In this document: positions 7,443 through 17,059 of the stretch, one piece after another
How positions within the stretch are numbered: the first letter of the stretch is position 1
How the letters are laid out: every line of letters starts with the position of its first letter
Origin: Rhodothermales bacterium
GTDB taxonomy: Bacteria; Bacteroidota; Rhodothermia; Rhodothermales; Bin80
Assembly: GCA_022822185.1 (NCBI GenBank)
Contig: JAJECE010000094.1
Coordinates: forward strand, 1-36,946
DNA length: 36,946 bases
Direction: 5' to 3'
Translations under genes and position numbers: made by a program
The notes under the pieces: generated by a model
What the model was told of the DNA's origin: nothing
Database searches by the model: none
The model's input: the letters and a program-made list of their open reading frames with translations, nothing else

Positions 7443-10400
7443 ATGTCGTACGGGAATACCCCCTCACAGAGTAAAACTTTTTCATCCATCACGATCAATC
7501 TTGCCTCCCCGGAGGCAATTTTGGATCGGAGCCATGGAGAGGTTCTGAAGCCGGAGACGATTAACTATCGCAGTTTTAAGCCCGAGAAGGACGGGCTATT
7601 CTGTGAGCGAATTTTCGGTCCTGCCAAGGATTGGGAATGCCCCTGTAACAAGTACAAGCGAATCCGCTATAAGGGGATTATTTGTGATCGTTGTGGAGTG
7701 GAAGTCACACAAAAGATTGTGCGCCGTGAACGCATGGGACATATTGCCCTGTCCGTACCGATTGTGCATATCTGGTACTTCCGTACGATGCCGAATAAGA
7801 TTGGACATCTGCTTAATATTCGGACGAAGAAGTTGGAAAAGGTGATCTATTTTGAGGAGTATGTTGTGGTGCAGGCCGGGTGTGCTGCGGAACATGGCAT
7901 TGAAGATAATCAGCTTTTGAGGGAGGAAGACTACTATGAGACCTTGTATAAGATCAGAGACGACAATAATCGTCTCTCGGATGATGATCCAGAGAAATTT
8001 ATTGCGATGATTGGCGGGGAGGCGATTGAGTTTATGCTGAAGCGCCTCCGGTTGGAAGAACTCTCTCATGAATTGAGATTTCAGATCAAAACGGAGAGCA
8101 GTCAGCAGCGCAAAGCAGAAGCTATAAAACGCCTGGGCGTGGTAGAGGCGTTTCGGGATGCGAACCGGCGGATGGATAACTATCCAGAGTGGATGGTTCT
8201 GCGTGTGATCCCGGTCATTCCGCCGGAATTACGTCCGCTGGTTCCTCTGGAAGGTGGCCGATTTGCGACCAGTGATCTGAATGACCTTTACCGCCGGGTC
8301 ATCATTCGAAATAACCGTTTACAGCGGCTGATTGATATTAAGGCACCAGAGGTGATCCTGCGGAATGAAAAGCGGATGCTTCAGGAAGCAGTAGACAGTC
8401 TCTTTGATAATTCCCGAAAGGTCAATGCAGTACGGAGCGATTCGAATCGGGCCTTGAAGAGTCTTTCGGATATGCTCAAGGGAAAGCAGGGACGTTTCCG
8501 CCAGAACCTGTTGGGGAAACGTGTCGACTATTCTGGACGCTCGGTGATCGTAGTCGGGCCTGAACTTGACCTGCACCAGTGCGGGATCCCCAAGGAGATG
8601 GCGGTCGAGTTATTTAAGCCATTTGTGATACGGAAGTTGATTGAGCGGGGGATCGTAAAAACGGTGAAGAGTGCCAAGAAGATCGTAGATAAGCGAACTT
8701 CCGAGGTCTGGGACATTCTTGAAAAAGTGATTCAGGGGCGTCCGGTCATGCTGAACCGGGCACCAACACTCCACCGGTTAGGCTTCCAGGCATTCCAGCC
8801 GGTACTGACCGAGGGAAAAGCAATCCAACTTCATCCCCTGGTTTGTACGGCCTTTAATGCGGACTTTGACGGAGACCAGATGGCGGTTCATGTTCCACTT
8901 GGACATGATGCATGCATGGAGGCGATGATTCTAATGCTGTCCAGTCACAATATCCTCTCTCCAGCGCATGGCGGACCCATTACGGTACCAACGCAGGATA
9001 TGGTTCTCGGTTTGTACTATTTGACCAAATCACGTTCAGGTTGCAAAGGGGAAGGCATGCAGTTTGCGTCTTTGACCGAGGTCCGACAGGCTTTTGATCA
9101 GGACATCGTTGAGGTTCATGCCAAAATCAAGGTCAGATTGAATACGGGCGAAATGACCGATACCACGGTCGGTCGAGTGCTGTTTAATGAAGTGGTGCCG
9201 GATGGTGTACCCTACATCAACGATGTATTGACGAAAAAAAATCTGCGGCGTATTATCGGAGAGGTGCTGACGGCGACCAACTTTCCGCAGACGGCTCGTT
9301 TCCTGGATGAAATTAAACGGGCCGGCTTTGAGCGTGCAACCACGGCCGGTCTCACCTTTTCTCTGGCAGACATTGTAGTGCCTGACAAGAAGATGAACCT
9401 TATCAGTACGGCAGAGACGGAGGTTACCAGAGCCTACGATAATTACGAGGAAGGATATATCACTGACAATGAACGCTACAATAAGGTGATTGATATCTGG
9501 ACCCGGACCAACAATAATGTATCTGAGGTTCTGTTTGATACGCTGAAAGAGCATGAAGATGGATTTAATGCCATCTACATGATGGCCGATTCGGGTGCTC
9601 GCGGTTCCAAAGAACAGATCCGGCAGTTGGGCGGGATGCGGGGGCTGATGGCGAAGCCGCAGAAAAGTCTGGTCGGCTCGGCCGGGGAGATTATTGAAAA
9701 TCCGATTGTGTCAAATTTTAAGGAAGGCCTGTCCGTACTGGAGTACTTTATCTCAACGCACGGTGCACGCAAGGGCCTTGCAGATACGGCACTCAAAACG
9801 GCCGATGCAGGTTATTTGACGCGCCGCCTTGTTGATGTTGCTCAGGATGTGACCATTACACAGTATGATTGCGGCACATTAAGAGGGATTTCAATTACTG
9901 CACTGAAGGACAATGAAACGGTCGTAGAGCCGCTGGCTGATCGTATTCTTGGCCGTGTGTCTCTGCATGATGTGCGTGACCCGCTTACCGATCAAATCAT
10001 CGTGCTTGCGAATGAGATGATTGATGAGGAAAAAGCGAGGCATATTGCGGAAACCAGCATTGAGCGGGTGGAAATCCGCTCCGTCCTCACCTGCGAATCA
10101 AAGCAGGGCACCTGTTGCCTGTGTTACGGTCGTAATTTGGGGACAGGCAGGCTGGTAGAGTTAGGAGAGGCAGTTGGCATTGTAGCGGCGCAATCCATCG
10201 GGGAACCCGGTACACAGCTAACCCTGCGTACATTCCATGTGGGTGGAACCGCCAGCCGGATTGAAGCGGACAGTGCGATCCGAAGCAAATTTTCAGGGAC
10301 GGTCATTTTTGAAAATTTACGCACGGTTTCGTTTGAGAGCACAAGTGGACCAACCGAAGTTGTACTTACCAGACAGGGTGAGATTCGTATTGTGGATGAC

Positions 10401-11762
10401 GAAAATCGGCAGTTATTTTCATCCGTTATTCCGTTTGGCGCGGAGGTGCTTGTATCCGATGGAGATGTCGTGGATAAGGACGCGGTCCTTGCCAGTTGGG
10501 ATCCCTATAATAGTGTGATTTTATCGGAGGTGTCCGGCAAGATCAGGTTCCAGGATATCATTGAAGGTACAACATTAAGGGAGGAATCGGACAAGTTTAT
10601 CGGGCGTAAGGAAAAGGTGATTATTGAGAGCCGGGAGCGTTCGCTTACTCCTGCGCTACGGGTATTTATGGATGACGACAGTCACAGGGAATACCCATTA
10701 CCTGTGCGGGCACGGTTACAGGTGAATGAGGGGGATTTTGTACAGGCGGGGGAAGTTCTGGCAAAAATTCCAAGACAGTCGGCCAGAACCCGTGACATTA
10801 CCGGCGGTCTGCCTCGGGTAACCGAACTCTTTGAAGCACGAACGCCAACCGACTCTGCGGTGGTGAGTGAGATTGACGGGGTTGTGAGCTTTGGTGGCAG
10901 GAAGCGTGGTGCGCAGGAGGTCATCGTCACAAGCCGTGACGGGGTTGATAAGCACACCTATCTCGTTTCATTACAGAAGCATATTCTGGTGAACGAACAC
11001 GATTTTGTTCGGGCCGGAGATGCACTTTCGGACGGGCAGATTTCGCCAAGAGATATTCTCCGCATCAAAGGTGCGCGGGCCGTGCAGGAATATCTTGTGA
11101 ATGAGATTCAGGAGGTCTACCGTTTACAGGGGGTTGCAATCAATGACAAGCACATTGAGGTGATTGTGCGCCAGATGATGCAGAAGATCCGTGTAACGGA
11201 TCCCGGCGACACCTCTCTTCTGGAAGAGGCGGGAATTGTCCGGTTCCAGCTTGAGGAGCTCAACGATGATCTGTATGACAAGTTTGTGGTCACCGATGCA
11301 GGAGATTCAGCGTTACGTATCGGATCCTTGATAGACCGGCGCCAGTTGCGAGAGGTGAATTCGGAGATGAAGCGGCGTGATATGGCCGAGGTTACCGTAC
11401 GTGAAGCACAGCCGGCTGTTGGCGAGCCGATCCTTTTGGGGATCACGCAGGCAGCACTAGCAACGGATTCGTTTATCTCTGCGGCATCTTTTCAGGAGAC
11501 CACGAAGGTTCTCACCGAGGCGGCAATCTCGGCCAGAGTGGATCCCCTGTATGGATTGAAGGAGAATGTCATTGTGGGCCATCTGATTCCGGCCGGAACA
11601 GGGCAGCGCCAATTCCGGGATATTGTCGTTGGTTCCAAGAGTGAACTGGAAGAACTGCAGGCATCTATCAGTGCGGACATTAAGAAGTCATCGGGAGATG
11701 GAGCGGCATCCATTCAGCCCCCCATCAAGCGGGTCAAGCCGGTACTGGAACTCAAGGTATAG
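7443..11762 (+). CDS. rpoC: DNA-directed RNA polymerase subunit beta'
   Basis: RpoC carries the catalytic magnesium site and the clamp. The 1439-residue protein has the N-terminal zinc finger ([20 protein letters not shown]), the zipper and lid region with [21 protein letters not shown], and the invariant magnesium motif NADFDGDQ at residues 472-479 (Asp474, 476, 478). It also has the trigger-loop region with [15 protein letters not shown] and a second zinc site ([15 protein letters not shown]). Length and order are as expected for this group. The TAG stop at 11760-11762 overlaps the left arm of the inverted repeat described next. Confidence 0.98.
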   Translation: MSYGNTPSQSKTFSSITINLASPEAILDRSHGEVLKPETINYRSFKPEKDGLFCERIFGPAKDWECPCNKYKRIRYKGIICDRCGVEVTQKIVRRERMGHIALSVPIVHIWYFRTMPNKIGHLLNIRTKKLEKVIYFEEYVVVQAGCAAEHGIEDNQLLREEDYYETLYKIRDDNNRLSDDDPEKFIAMIGGEAIEFMLKRLRLEELSHELRFQIKTESSQQRKAEAIKRLGVVEAFRDANRRMDNYPEWMVLRVIPVIPPELRPLVPLEGGRFATSDLNDLYRRVIIRNNRLQRLIDIKAPEVILRNEKRMLQEAVDSLFDNSRKVNAVRSDSNRALKSLSDMLKGKQGRFRQNLLGKRVDYSGRSVIVVGPELDLHQCGIPKEMAVELFKPFVIRKLIERGIVKTVKSAKKIVDKRTSEVWDILEKVIQGRPVMLNRAPTLHRLGFQAFQPVLTEGKAIQLHPLVCTAFNADFDGDQMAVHVPLGHDACMEAMILMLSSHNILSPAHGGPITVPTQDMVLGLYYLTKSRSGCKGEGMQFASLTEVRQAFDQDIVEVHAKIKVRLNTGEMTDTTVGRVLFNEVVPDGVPYINDVLTKKNLRRIIGEVLTATNFPQTARFLDEIKRAGFERATTAGLTFSLADIVVPDKKMNLISTAETEVTRAYDNYEEGYITDNERYNKVIDIWTRTNNNVSEVLFDTLKEHEDGFNAIYMMADSGARGSKEQIRQLGGMRGLMAKPQKSLVGSAGEIIENPIVSNFKEGLSVLEYFISTHGARKGLADTALKTADAGYLTRRLVDVAQDVTITQYDCGTLRGISITALKDNETVVEPLADRILGRVSLHDVRDPLTDQIIVLANEMIDEEKARHIAETSIERVEIRSVLTCESKQGTCCLCYGRNLGTGRLVELGEAVGIVAAQSIGEPGTQLTLRTFHVGGTASRIEADSAIRSKFSGTVIFENLRTVSFESTSGPTEVVLTRQGEIRIVDDENRQLFSSVIPFGAEVLVSDGDVVDKDAVLASWDPYNSVILSEVSGKIRFQDIIEGTTLREESDKFIGRKEKVIIESRERSLTPALRVFMDDDSHREYPLPVRARLQVNEGDFVQAGEVLAKIPRQSARTRDITGGLPRVTELFEARTPTDSAVVSEIDGVVSFGGRKRGAQEVIVTSRDGVDKHTYLVSLQKHILVNEHDFVRAGDALSDGQISPRDILRIKGARAVQEYLVNEIQEVYRLQGVAINDKHIEVIVRQMMQKIRVTDPGDTSLLEEAGIVRFQLEELNDDLYDKFVVTDAGDSALRIGSLIDRRQLREVNSEMKRRDMAEVTVREAQPAVGEPILLGITQAALATDSFISAASFQETTKVLTEAAISARVDPLYGLKENVIVGHLIPAGTGQRQFRDIVVGSKSELEELQASISADIKKSSGDGAASIQPPIKRVKPVLELKV

Positions 11763-11962
11763 CAGCCTGTGGATAAAGTCCAGAAAAATCTGAACAACGC
11801 TTTTCGGGTTGATTTTTGGGGATTAGACTATTCAAAATAGTTCTAGAGGAGAGGTTTTTCGCCCTTTATAATCTCAAAAAGTGCGAAAAACAGAGGGTTT
11901 GGCCATCTATGATACGCAGTTGTGCGGTCTAACTCTGTGATCATACTTTATCCACGGGCTGC
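11762..11962. repeat. Inverted-repeat-bounded element after rpoC with DnaA-box-like arms
   Basis: GCAGCCTGTGGATAAAGT (11762-11779) and ACTTTATCCACGGGCTGC (11945-11962) are reverse complements with 17 of 18 positions matching. The left arm contains TGTGGATAA, the complement of the consensus DnaA box TTATCCACA; the right arm contains TTATCCACG, one base off. Nested inside is a perfect 9-base inverted repeat, GTTTTTCGC (11854-11862) and GCGAAAAAC (11883-11891). There is no gene inside and no target-site duplication that I can see. It could be a MITE-like remnant, a transcription-end structure or a DnaA-binding site. Confidence 0.6.
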
Positions 11963-11990
11963 CAGGCACGGAGTCTGTTGGGGATACACC

Positions 11991-13246
11991 ATGGTATATA
12001 AGCTTGAAGATATTGAGCGACAACTGATGGTAGGAGAGGACTCCATATCCAAATTCAAAGAAATAGTAATTTCTGAGAAGAGAAGAGTGCAGTCGCCTGA
12101 TGCCGAAGCAATTGCCGGTGAAATGGTCGCCTTTGCTAACACAGACGGCGGAACAATTTTTTTGGGCGTAGATGAAAGGGAATAGTCCGGGGGCTTCCAA
12201 ATAAACGTCTTGAGGATATCGAAAAATGGATCATAAACATAGCCACCAATAATTGTAGCCCTCCAATTCGACCGATTTTGCATCGGGAGCAACTTACCCG
12301 CTCGGATGGTACAGATGCTGTCATTATCTTGGTTGAAATTCATTGCGGATTATTTGTACACGCAACTAGCAGTGGTCTCCATTATGAACGTGTAGGATCA
12401 ACCAAGCAAATCCTCAGTGGGACACGGCTTGCAAGATTGTTTCAGGAACGAGAACGCACCTTTATTTTTGACCAACGGCCAGTTCTCACAGCAACACTTA
12501 ACGATCTTGACCAAGGCAAATTAGCACATTACCTTGATGGCCCACCTCAAACAATTCCGTGGCAGGATCTACTCCAAAATACAAAGGTTATCTCCACTTC
12601 TGAAGGTGATGTAATTCGGCCAACCGTGGCCGGAATCCTAGCCTTTGGTAAAGCACCTCAAAATCATCTTCCATCCGCATATATTGAGGCTGCAGTTTAC
12701 AGAAATATTCATCTGACATCTCAAGATCTGGTTCACAGTGACCGTATCCATGGTAATGCGGGTGAACAAATAGAAACTGCAATAAAATTTGTTGACCGCT
12801 TTATGCTGAAACCGGCTCAAAAGCCGGTTGGCCGTATTGACTACCCCCAATACGATATCCGAACAATTCGTGAGGCAATCGTGAATGCTGTGGCCCATAG
12901 AGACTATTCAATCTTAGGGGCAAAAATTCGGATGTTCCTTTTCTCCGACCGTATTGAGATTTACAGTTCTGGAGGGCTACCAAATGCACTTACCATTGAT
13001 TCTATGGCTTATAACGTATTTACGCGTAATCAGCTGTTAGTCAATTTTCTGTCACGAATGAAATCTCCGACAACAGGATGTGCATTTCTTGAATCTCGCG
13101 GTGAAGGAGTCCGGTTAATACTTAGTATCGGCGAAACTCACGCTGGTCGCCCTCCCGTCTATAAGTTGTACGGCACTGAATTGGTCTTAACAATCTGGAG
13201 CAAACCCTCCCCGCACGAAATCAATAATCCCACTATTCAAGATTAA
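11991..13246 (+). pseudogene. AlbA_2 / HATPase_c_4 protein, broken by a frameshift
   Basis: Two reading frames together give one family protein. The first part (ATG 11991 to TAG 12183-12185) holds the AlbA_2 (Schlafen-like) core: LMVGEDSISKFKEIVI then EMVAFANTDGGTIFLGVD. The second part is in the next frame and resumes directly with IVRGLPNKRLEDIEKW at about 12184, running to 13246. It contains the HATPase_c_4 motif REAIVNAVAHRDYSILGAKIR and ESRGEGVRLI. Members of this family (COG2865-like, often annotated as ATP-binding or transcriptional regulator) are common next to accessory genes; their substrate is mostly unknown. Restoring one base in GATGAAAGGGAATAGTC (around 12171-12187) would rejoin the frames. 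A sequencing error is possible, since all other parts look intact. Confidence 0.8.
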
Positions 13247-13251
13247 GTGAT

Positions 13252-13289
13252 CTGACGGACCTTGGCGGCTTTATCTGGAAGACCGTCAG
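13252..13289. terminator. Possible bidirectional terminator between convergent genes
   Basis: CTGACGG (13252-13258) is the reverse complement of CCGTCAG (13283-13289), with a 24-base interior that can pair further with mismatches. It lies exactly in the 39-base space between two convergent genes and overlaps the permease stop codon. There is no T run on either side, so the call rests on position and the inverted repeat alone. Confidence 0.4.
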
Positions 13290-15049
13290 GCAGAAATGTC
13301 ACGAGGGATTGCAGTTGCTTTGTGCACTTCGAGCACGATGATCTCAGTGCCGTGATAACGTTCATGGCGTACCGAGGTGGTCAGGTGCTTCAGCATTCGG
13401 AGTGAAACATCCTTCTCCAGATTTCTGGTTGAAACATCGGATCCCATGAGGGCAATCCGGTCTTGAAGATTTTCGGTCGAATCTGCCGCGACGAATTCCA
13501 GGATTGCCCGATCCGCCTCTCCTTTGACAATCAGTTGGAGTACCCCGTCTTCTTTGTCCGGAGAGGTTTGTCCACACAGGACCAGAAGTGCTTCTTCCAC
13601 TGCACCTTCAACGCGGTTCGTGAAACTGGATGACCAGGTGTGGCTTCGAGAAAATTTCCGAATGAAGGTCTGCAGTTCGGATAGTGACTGGATGTTCAGG
13701 GTTGTCTGGATACGTTTCCGCGCTTTGAAGGTCAGTTCGGTCAGAATCGTCAGTAAGATGGCAACGAGTCCACCTCCCACCATTCCGTTTTCGAAGGTTC
13801 CGCCTGCGAGTCCATCAAAAAACTCAGGGTAAATGGTACGATTTTGAAGGCCGGTGCCAATCCAGAATGAGATCCCGCAGATTAATCCGCTTCGATAATT
13901 AATTCCATCCTGAACGACGATCTTCATTCCCAGCACGAATAGCATGGCGATTAAGACCGTCACGAAGGCTCCGACTACGGGTGCCGGAATGGCAAGAATT
14001 GCGGCGAGGAATTTGGGGTTCACCGACAGAAAAATGAAGATCCCCCCAATTGCAATTCCGCATGCTCTGGATGCAACGCCAGTCAGTTCTACCACCGAGA
14101 CGGAACTGGAGTAGGTCGTATTGGGAATCGTTCCCGATACTCCCGATAGAAAATTTCCGATCCCGTCGGCCATGAGTGATCCCTGTACTGTTCGAAAATC
14201 CGAGGCACGCGGGGTTCGCCAGGAGACCCGTTGGATCGCAATGGAGTCGCCGACGGTCTCAATGGCCCCGATAATGGTCACGAAAATAAAAGCGGGGATA
14301 AAGGCCCAGAACACATGTCCAAATGATAGATCCATACCGGGCCATCCGGTGGTGGGAAACCCGATCCACGCGGCATCCTGGATGGTTTGGGTATCATAGA
14401 GACCAAAAAAAACAGAGGCAATGGTTCCCGCAAGTACGCCAATCATCGGAGCCCACAGCCGCAGAATTCCCCGTGCCTTGATGGCGAGCATAATGGTCAC
14501 GATGAGTGCAGTAGCGGCACTCGTGGCGGTCCCTGATAAGGACCCTCCCTCAGGAACCTCTCCCATCATGTCAAACAGAATGGGCATAACCGTCACGGCG
14601 ATCAGCATAATTACGGTTCCCGATACAGTTGGAGTCAGAATCCGCCTGAATTTGGAAAGTTTGGTAGCGAAGAGAAGTTGAAGGAGGGAGGAGGCGATCA
14701 CCAGGGTTGCCATGGTTGCCGGGCCGCTTTTATGGAGTGCCCCGATACAGACTCCAATAAATGCACCGGAGGTTCCCATGAGCAGGACATAACCGGATCC
14801 AATCCTGAATTTTCCTAATGCCTGAAGGATGGTAGACACTCCGCTGACCACGACCGCAGCAAATACAGCCCAGGTTAAGTACTCTTCACTCCCGCCTCCG
14901 GCGCGAATTACGACTGCCGGAGTCAGTACGATTCCGGCAATGCTGAGGAGGGCCATCTGGAAGCCTAGGCCAATGGTAAGCGGCAGTGGCGGGGTTTCGT
15001 TCGGCTCATATCGAATATCTGTAGTGGATGTGATCGCCTGCATGTTCAA
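13286..15049 (-). CDS. NCS2 xanthine/uracil permease family protein with C-terminal RsbW-like domain
   Basis: The first roughly 440 residues form a polytopic membrane domain of the nucleobase-cation symporter-2 family. It has about a dozen hydrophobic segments, an ETVGDSIAIQRVSWR region resembling the family's E-x-x-GD substrate-site motif, a DGIGNFLSGVSGTIPNTTYSSS segment typical of the family, and a late LFVLGMKIV helix. Transport of a purine or pyrimidine with protons is the likely role; the actual substrate is not readable. Residues about 452-587 are extra. They contain NRVEGAVEEALLVLCGQ, a central DRAILEFVAADSTENLQDRI strand/helix, and DVSLRMLKHLTTSVRHERYHGTEIIVLEV. That order resembles the RsbW/HATPase_c_2 fold, but the usual N-box asparagine and the glycine-rich motif are not conserved. 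The gene is monocistronic and divergent from the MOSC gene. Confidence 0.85.
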   Translation of the reverse strand: MNMQAITSTTDIRYEPNETPPLPLTIGLGFQMALLSIAGIVLTPAVVIRAGGGSEEYLTWAVFAAVVVSGVSTILQALGKFRIGSGYVLLMGTSGAFIGVCIGALHKSGPATMATLVIASSLLQLLFATKLSKFRRILTPTVSGTVIMLIAVTVMPILFDMMGEVPEGGSLSGTATSAATALIVTIMLAIKARGILRLWAPMIGVLAGTIASVFFGLYDTQTIQDAAWIGFPTTGWPGMDLSFGHVFWAFIPAFIFVTIIGAIETVGDSIAIQRVSWRTPRASDFRTVQGSLMADGIGNFLSGVSGTIPNTTYSSSVSVVELTGVASRACGIAIGGIFIFLSVNPKFLAAILAIPAPVVGAFVTVLIAMLFVLGMKIVVQDGINYRSGLICGISFWIGTGLQNRTIYPEFFDGLAGGTFENGMVGGGLVAILLTILTELTFKARKRIQTTLNIQSLSELQTFIRKFSRSHTWSSSFTNRVEGAVEEALLVLCGQTSPDKEDGVLQLIVKGEADRAILEFVAADSTENLQDRIALMGSDVSTRNLEKDVSLRMLKHLTTSVRHERYHGTEIIVLEVHKATAIPRDISA

Positions 15050-15097
15050 GGAAGTTCAATGGTCTCTGTAAGTTACGGTTTTTTGTTCGTTTTGATG

Positions 15098-15105
15098 TAC
15101 TTTTG
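15098..15105 (+). promoter_or_regulatory. Possible -7 box (TAnnTTTG) for the MOSC gene
   Basis: TACTTTTG fits the Bacteroidota sigma-A -7 consensus TAnnTTTG and lies 50 bases before the MOSC start, in the 105-base divergent spacer. No good TTTG element is seen at the expected -33 distance, so the call is weak. Confidence 0.25.
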
Positions 15106-15154
15106 CATCTTTGTTTGGTTGAGATAGATAGAACGGTTCCATAAGCTGACTTAA

Positions 15155-15964
15155 ATGATCCCCATGATTCTGGAAGAGTTGTATACTTATCCGATTAAGT
15201 CCACGCACCGCGTAACGCAGATACGCGCTCAGGTGGAACCTTGGGGGTTTGCAGGCTACCGGCGCTGGATGATCGTTGATGAGGAAGCTGGTTTCCTTAC
15301 ACAGCGAACGTTCCCCCGCATGTCATTGATTCAGGCGTTGCCGGGGCCTGGGGGTAGACTGACGCTCACTGCATTCGGGCAGGGAGCTGTTTCCGTTGAT
15401 TTTCCCAGAGAAACAGCCTCGCCCCTTCAGGTGACGATATGGGGGGATTCCGTTTTTGCACGGATTGCGTCGGATCATGCAAATAGGTGGCTGAGCACAT
15501 TTCTGAAGCATCCCGTTCGTCTTGTGTACATGCACGATCCCAGTTCACGGTCAGCAGACCCAGCGTATGCAAAGCCGGGAACGACGGTTTCATTCGTTGA
15601 CGGATACCCTTTACTCTGCACCACACAGGCTTCACTGGAGGAGTTAAACAGTCGGCTGTCCAATCCTCTGCCGATGGCACGATTCCGGCCGAATGTCGTT
15701 TTATCCGGAGATCGTCCATTTGAGGAAGACCGGTGGAAACGAATCCGAATCGGGGATGTTGTTTTTTCCGTGGTAAAACCCTGTGACCGGTGCAGCGTCA
15801 CGACGGTGGATCAGGAGACGGGAGTTCGGGGGAAGGAGCCGCTGCGCACTCTGAGCCGTTTTCGAAAAAGAGACGGAGGGGTGTACTTCGGGGAGAATCT
15901 GGTGCCAGAAAATACCGGAGTCATTCAGAGAGGAGATGGCGTTGATATATTGCAACTTGATTGA
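15155..15964 (+). CDS. MOSC domain-containing protein (YcbX/mARC type)
   Basis: The 269-residue product has an N-terminal MOSC_N beta-barrel (LEELYTYPIKSTHRVTQ, GYRRWMIVDEEAGFLTQR) and a C-terminal MOSC domain. In the latter, the RFRPNVVLSG segment and the conserved VKPCDRCSVTTVDQETG carry the cysteine expected to ligate molybdenum cofactor in this family. YcbX and mARC relatives reduce N-hydroxylated compounds with electrons from a flavo- or iron-sulfur partner. No fused ferredoxin domain is present here, so an external partner would be needed. Start ATG 15155 and ATG 15164 (MILEEL) are both possible. The molybdo-enzyme MsrP is encoded nearby (17060-18091). Confidence 0.88.
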   Translation: MIPMILEELYTYPIKSTHRVTQIRAQVEPWGFAGYRRWMIVDEEAGFLTQRTFPRMSLIQALPGPGGRLTLTAFGQGAVSVDFPRETASPLQVTIWGDSVFARIASDHANRWLSTFLKHPVRLVYMHDPSSRSADPAYAKPGTTVSFVDGYPLLCTTQASLEELNSRLSNPLPMARFRPNVVLSGDRPFEEDRWKRIRIGDVVFSVVKPCDRCSVTTVDQETGVRGKEPLRTLSRFRKRDGGVYFGENLVPENTGVIQRGDGVDILQLD

Positions 15965-16091
15965 GAACAGGTCTTCTGGAGCAATCGGACGTTTATCTGA
16001 TTTAAGGATGTCACATAACTGCGAATATCTTCACTAGCCAAGGCTTACAAGTCTGCAGCATGTGCCTTACGTCCTCTATTCGGTGGATCGG

Positions 16092-16592
16092 ATGAGTGCA
16101 CATGTGCTTGTACTGAATCACGACTACAGCGCCCTGACGGTCTGTACGGTGCGCAGGGCGGTTGTGCTTGTTCATTTGAACAAGGCGGATCTTGTTGAGA
16201 GCGTACCGGACATGTTTCTGCGATCTCCCTCCATCAAGCTGCCCTGTCCAAGTATTGTCCGACTCCGAGGATATGTTCGCGTTCCGTATCGGAATATTAT
16301 GCTGTCGCGTAAAAATATAATTCGCAGGGACGGCCACCGGTGCCAGTACTGTAACCGGCGTGATTCGTTGACGGTTGACCATGTTCTACCAAAATCCCGG
16401 GGCGGGAAAGATCATTGGACCAATCTTGTGGCGGCATGTATTTCCTGTAACAACCGAAAGGGGGACCGAACTCCCGAAGAGGCAAACATGCCGCTGCTGC
16501 GAAAGCCGTTTCGTCCGAGTCATGTCATGTTTATCCGTGACTACGTCGGCTATATTGAAGAAACGTGGAAACCTTATCTGTTCTTATCCTAA
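16092..16592 (+). CDS. HNH endonuclease
   Basis: The 166-residue protein begins MSAHVLVLNHDYSALTVCTVRRAVVLV, the N-terminal region seen in a widespread family of chromosomal HNH nucleases. I therefore place the start at ATG 16092 rather than 30 bases upstream. The HNH domain follows: CQYCNRRDSLTVDHVLPKSRGG, then TNLVAACISCNNRKGDRTPEEA. Two CxxC pairs that would bind structural zinc and the DH and N residues of the catalytic ββα-metal fold are all present. Its role in the cell is unknown; members often occur as single genes in Bacteroidota and relatives. It is followed after 14 bases by a small membrane protein. Confidence 0.9.
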   Translation: MSAHVLVLNHDYSALTVCTVRRAVVLVHLNKADLVESVPDMFLRSPSIKLPCPSIVRLRGYVRVPYRNIMLSRKNIIRRDGHRCQYCNRRDSLTVDHVLPKSRGGKDHWTNLVAACISCNNRKGDRTPEEANMPLLRKPFRPSHVMFIRDYVGYIEETWKPYLFLS

Positions 16593-16606
16593 ACCATCAG
16601 ATTTTT

Positions 16607-17053
16607 ATGGTTCAAGTTATTGCAAGAATTTTCTGGTTCGTTCCACTTGTTCTCGTTGGGCTGGCGGTCAATCAGGGGTATGTCGCCATGCAGTTAAGGA
16701 AGACATGGAATACGGGGGAGTCTGCCATTGCAATGGTAGAGAAATTTGATGTGACAAACCGGGCAGATGTAACCTATGGATACATTCACCTTCGTGTCCT
16801 GTTACCGGACGGCCAGATGATTGAGCGCCAAAAAATGTCGCTTCCCCAGTCGTTATGGTCCCGTGTTAAGGGGCAGGATTCTCTCCAGGTGCACTTGCGG
16901 CCGGGATCCTCACAGGAGATTGTGATTGATCGTCTGATGCCTGCGCACTGGTTAATTGCAGCCTCTCAAATGGGCATTAGCCTGATCGGGGCTCTTTTCT
17001 CAGGGGTTTTGGCTCATTTCTGGAACCAGTCGTTTCGTCGTGAGCAGGCTTGA
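16607..17053 (+). CDS. Small two-helix membrane protein (DUF3592-like)
   Basis: I place the start at ATG 16607, just after the HNH gene, giving 148 residues. A hydrophobic helix at about residues 4-24 and a second at about 118-140 flank an extracytoplasmic-looking beta-rich middle. The middle includes GYIHLRVLLPDGQMIERQKMSLP and VHLRPGSSQEIVIDRL. That layout resembles DUF3592 family proteins, which have no assigned function. An upstream start inside the HNH gene (16565) is in frame but would overlap it. The 3' end meets msrP tail to tail with 6 bases between. Confidence 0.7.
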   Translation: MVQVIARIFWFVPLVLVGLAVNQGYVAMQLRKTWNTGESAIAMVEKFDVTNRADVTYGYIHLRVLLPDGQMIERQKMSLPQSLWSRVKGQDSLQVHLRPGSSQEIVIDRLMPAHWLIAASQMGISLIGALFSGVLAHFWNQSFRREQA

Positions 17054-17059
17054 GAATTA

